The position numbers and the translations under genes are program-made. Below the pieces are notes generated by a model. It did not search any database. It was not told the DNA's origin and was given only the letters and a program-made list of their open reading frames with translations. From an uncultured Ruminococcus sp. (lineage in GTDB: Bacteria; Bacillota; Clostridia; UBA1212; UBA1255), in assembly GCA_902782885.1 (NCBI GenBank), contig CACZOW010000249.1:1-6404 (forward strand): 6,404 nucleotides of DNA, read 5' to 3'. Numbering within the stretch: position 1 is the first letter of the stretch; each line of letters opens with the position of its first letter. Positions 5,805 through 6,404 of this stretch are shown here, one piece after another.

Positions 5805-5834
5805 ATTATACTACACTCTCAATACGAATGTCAA
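5805..5834 (-). promoter_or_regulatory. Perfect-hexamer sigma-A promoter of the peptide gene
   Basis: The minus strand reads TTGACA (5829-5834), an 18-bp spacer, and TATAAT (5805-5810). Both hexamers are exact consensus. The expected start is near 5798, giving a leader of about 75 nt and a transcript of roughly 240 nt ending at the terminator at 5556-5585. Strong expression is predicted. Confidence 0.9.
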
Positions 5835-5845
5835 CACTTCTGATC

Positions 5846-5885
5846 TGCCGCGTAAAAATATTTTTTGATATATTTTTACGCGGCA
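5846..5885 (-). terminator. Perfect 16-bp inverted repeat after the upstream gene
   Basis: The arms 5846-5861 and 5870-5885 are perfectly complementary (TGCCGCG followed by an A/T-rich part) with an 8-nt loop. It lies 14 nt after the stop of the truncated gene, so it is probably its transcript 3' end. However, no T-run follows on the minus strand, unlike the terminator at 5556-5585; the T residues are inside the stem. It also ends 11 bp before the -35 of the peptide promoter, so an operator role is possible. Confidence 0.5.
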
Positions 5886-5899
5886 ACCTTCAGTATTGA

Positions 5900-6404
5900 T
5901 CAGGCGTAGTAAGCGTGTGCTGCTTCGCTGACCAGGTAGAGAGCGCTCATCATATCCTGGAGTTCTTCAGTCGCAGCGTCACTGGTCAGCGCTTTGTAGA
6001 CATAGCTGAGTACGCTGAATTCAACAGAATACTCTTCTGTGCCGTTGCTGACGGTGAACGTGTGGGCATCATCCAGTCTGGTGAGCCAGATATCGGTAAG
6101 CTCAACGTAGTAGTTTGTGGAATTGATCTTCTTGGCCTCAACTTCGTCGCCATCGATCGTGAAGGTGTAGCCGGAAATATCGGTACCCTTTGCGAAGGTG
6201 AATCTCTGTTTGAGCGTAACGGTGCTGGTGAGAGTCAGAGCCGTCTTGGTGTCGGTAACACCGGCAGTGAACTCTTCAGGAAGCACGGATTCGTAATCAG
6301 CCAGATCATCTGCGGTAACGTCCTTGACCGCCTGAGATACAGCGAGGTTGTCCGCATTGTAATCGTAGTAGATCTGAGCGGCAATGCCGTACTGCTCAAG
6401 CGCC
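5900..6404 (-). CDS. C-terminal part of a probably secreted modular protein (5' truncated)
   Basis: The frame is open from the window edge to a TGA at 5900-5902. The last 167 residues are visible and the start lies outside the window. A GTG at 6284-6286 is in frame, but the upstream codons read as the same kind of protein and no ribosome binding site is evident, so it is not the start. The visible part opens with a helix-like stretch (ALEQYGIAAQIYYDYNADNL). Next comes a Thr/Val-rich beta region of about 100 residues (LTLTSTVTLKQRF, GYTFTIDGDEVEAKK, THTFTV-like strands), then a C-terminal helical stretch (LQDMMSALYLVSEAAHAYYA). From memory, ALxxYGxAAQxYxxYNxDNLA and LxxALYLYxxAAxxYF occur near the ends of large secreted repeat proteins of gut Firmicutes. 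It has no catalytic motif that I can name. It is probably extracellular, with adhesive or structural function a guess only. Confidence 0.8.
   Translation of the reverse strand, partial: ALEQYGIAAQIYYDYNADNLAVSQAVKDVTADDLADYESVLPEEFTAGVTDTKTALTLTSTVTLKQRFTFAKGTDISGYTFTIDGDEVEAKKINSTNYYVELTDIWLTRLDDAHTFTVSNGTEEYSVEFSVLSYVYKALTSDAATEELQDMMSALYLVSEAAHAYYA

Overview
The window looks like a chromosomal segment of a Gram-positive anaerobe of the Clostridia, probably a gut or rumen Oscillospiraceae/Ruminococcaceae-type organism. This is an inference. It rests on near-consensus sigma-A promoters, strong AAGGAG/GGAGG ribosome binding sites, a lipoprotein with a long Thr/Pro linker, a short peptide with an ADVVTAS core, and a secreted-protein tail of a kind I remember from gut Firmicutes. 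All six genes lie on the minus strand, so the transcription order is from high to low coordinates.

In transcription order: (1) 6404-5900, the C-terminal end of a large, probably secreted modular protein, cut by the window edge and followed by a perfect 16-bp inverted repeat. (2) 5834-5556, a compact self-contained unit: a perfect sigma-A promoter, a roughly 75-nt leader with two hairpins, a 37-residue peptide gene and a strong intrinsic terminator. (3) 5526-3201, its own extended -10 promoter, an almost leaderless start, and a 758-residue lipoprotein. The lipoprotein has a tandem Thr/Pro linker, a GH99/GH71-like (WbsX-like) glycan-active domain and a C-terminal beta-sandwich domain of the CBM9/DOMON type. 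(4) 3170-9, a perfect promoter driving phosphoglycerate kinase (pgk), triosephosphate isomerase (tpiA) and an unrecognised two-TM membrane protein whose start codon overlaps the tpiA stop.

Functionally the window joins central glycolysis (pgk-tpiA) to cell-surface functions: a tethered carbohydrate-active lipoprotein and a secreted modular protein. The two halves have separate promoters. The metabolic genes are ordinary and complete. The less explained parts are the short structured peptide transcript, the charge-switched linker, the GH99-like domain lacking one of the two classical GH99 glutamates, and the membrane protein coupled to tpiA. No tRNA, rRNA, CRISPR array, insertion sequence or phage gene is visible. 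No gene-free stretch exceeds about 300 bases; the longest gaps, near 5723-5899 and 5478-5608, are filled by promoters, hairpins and a terminator.
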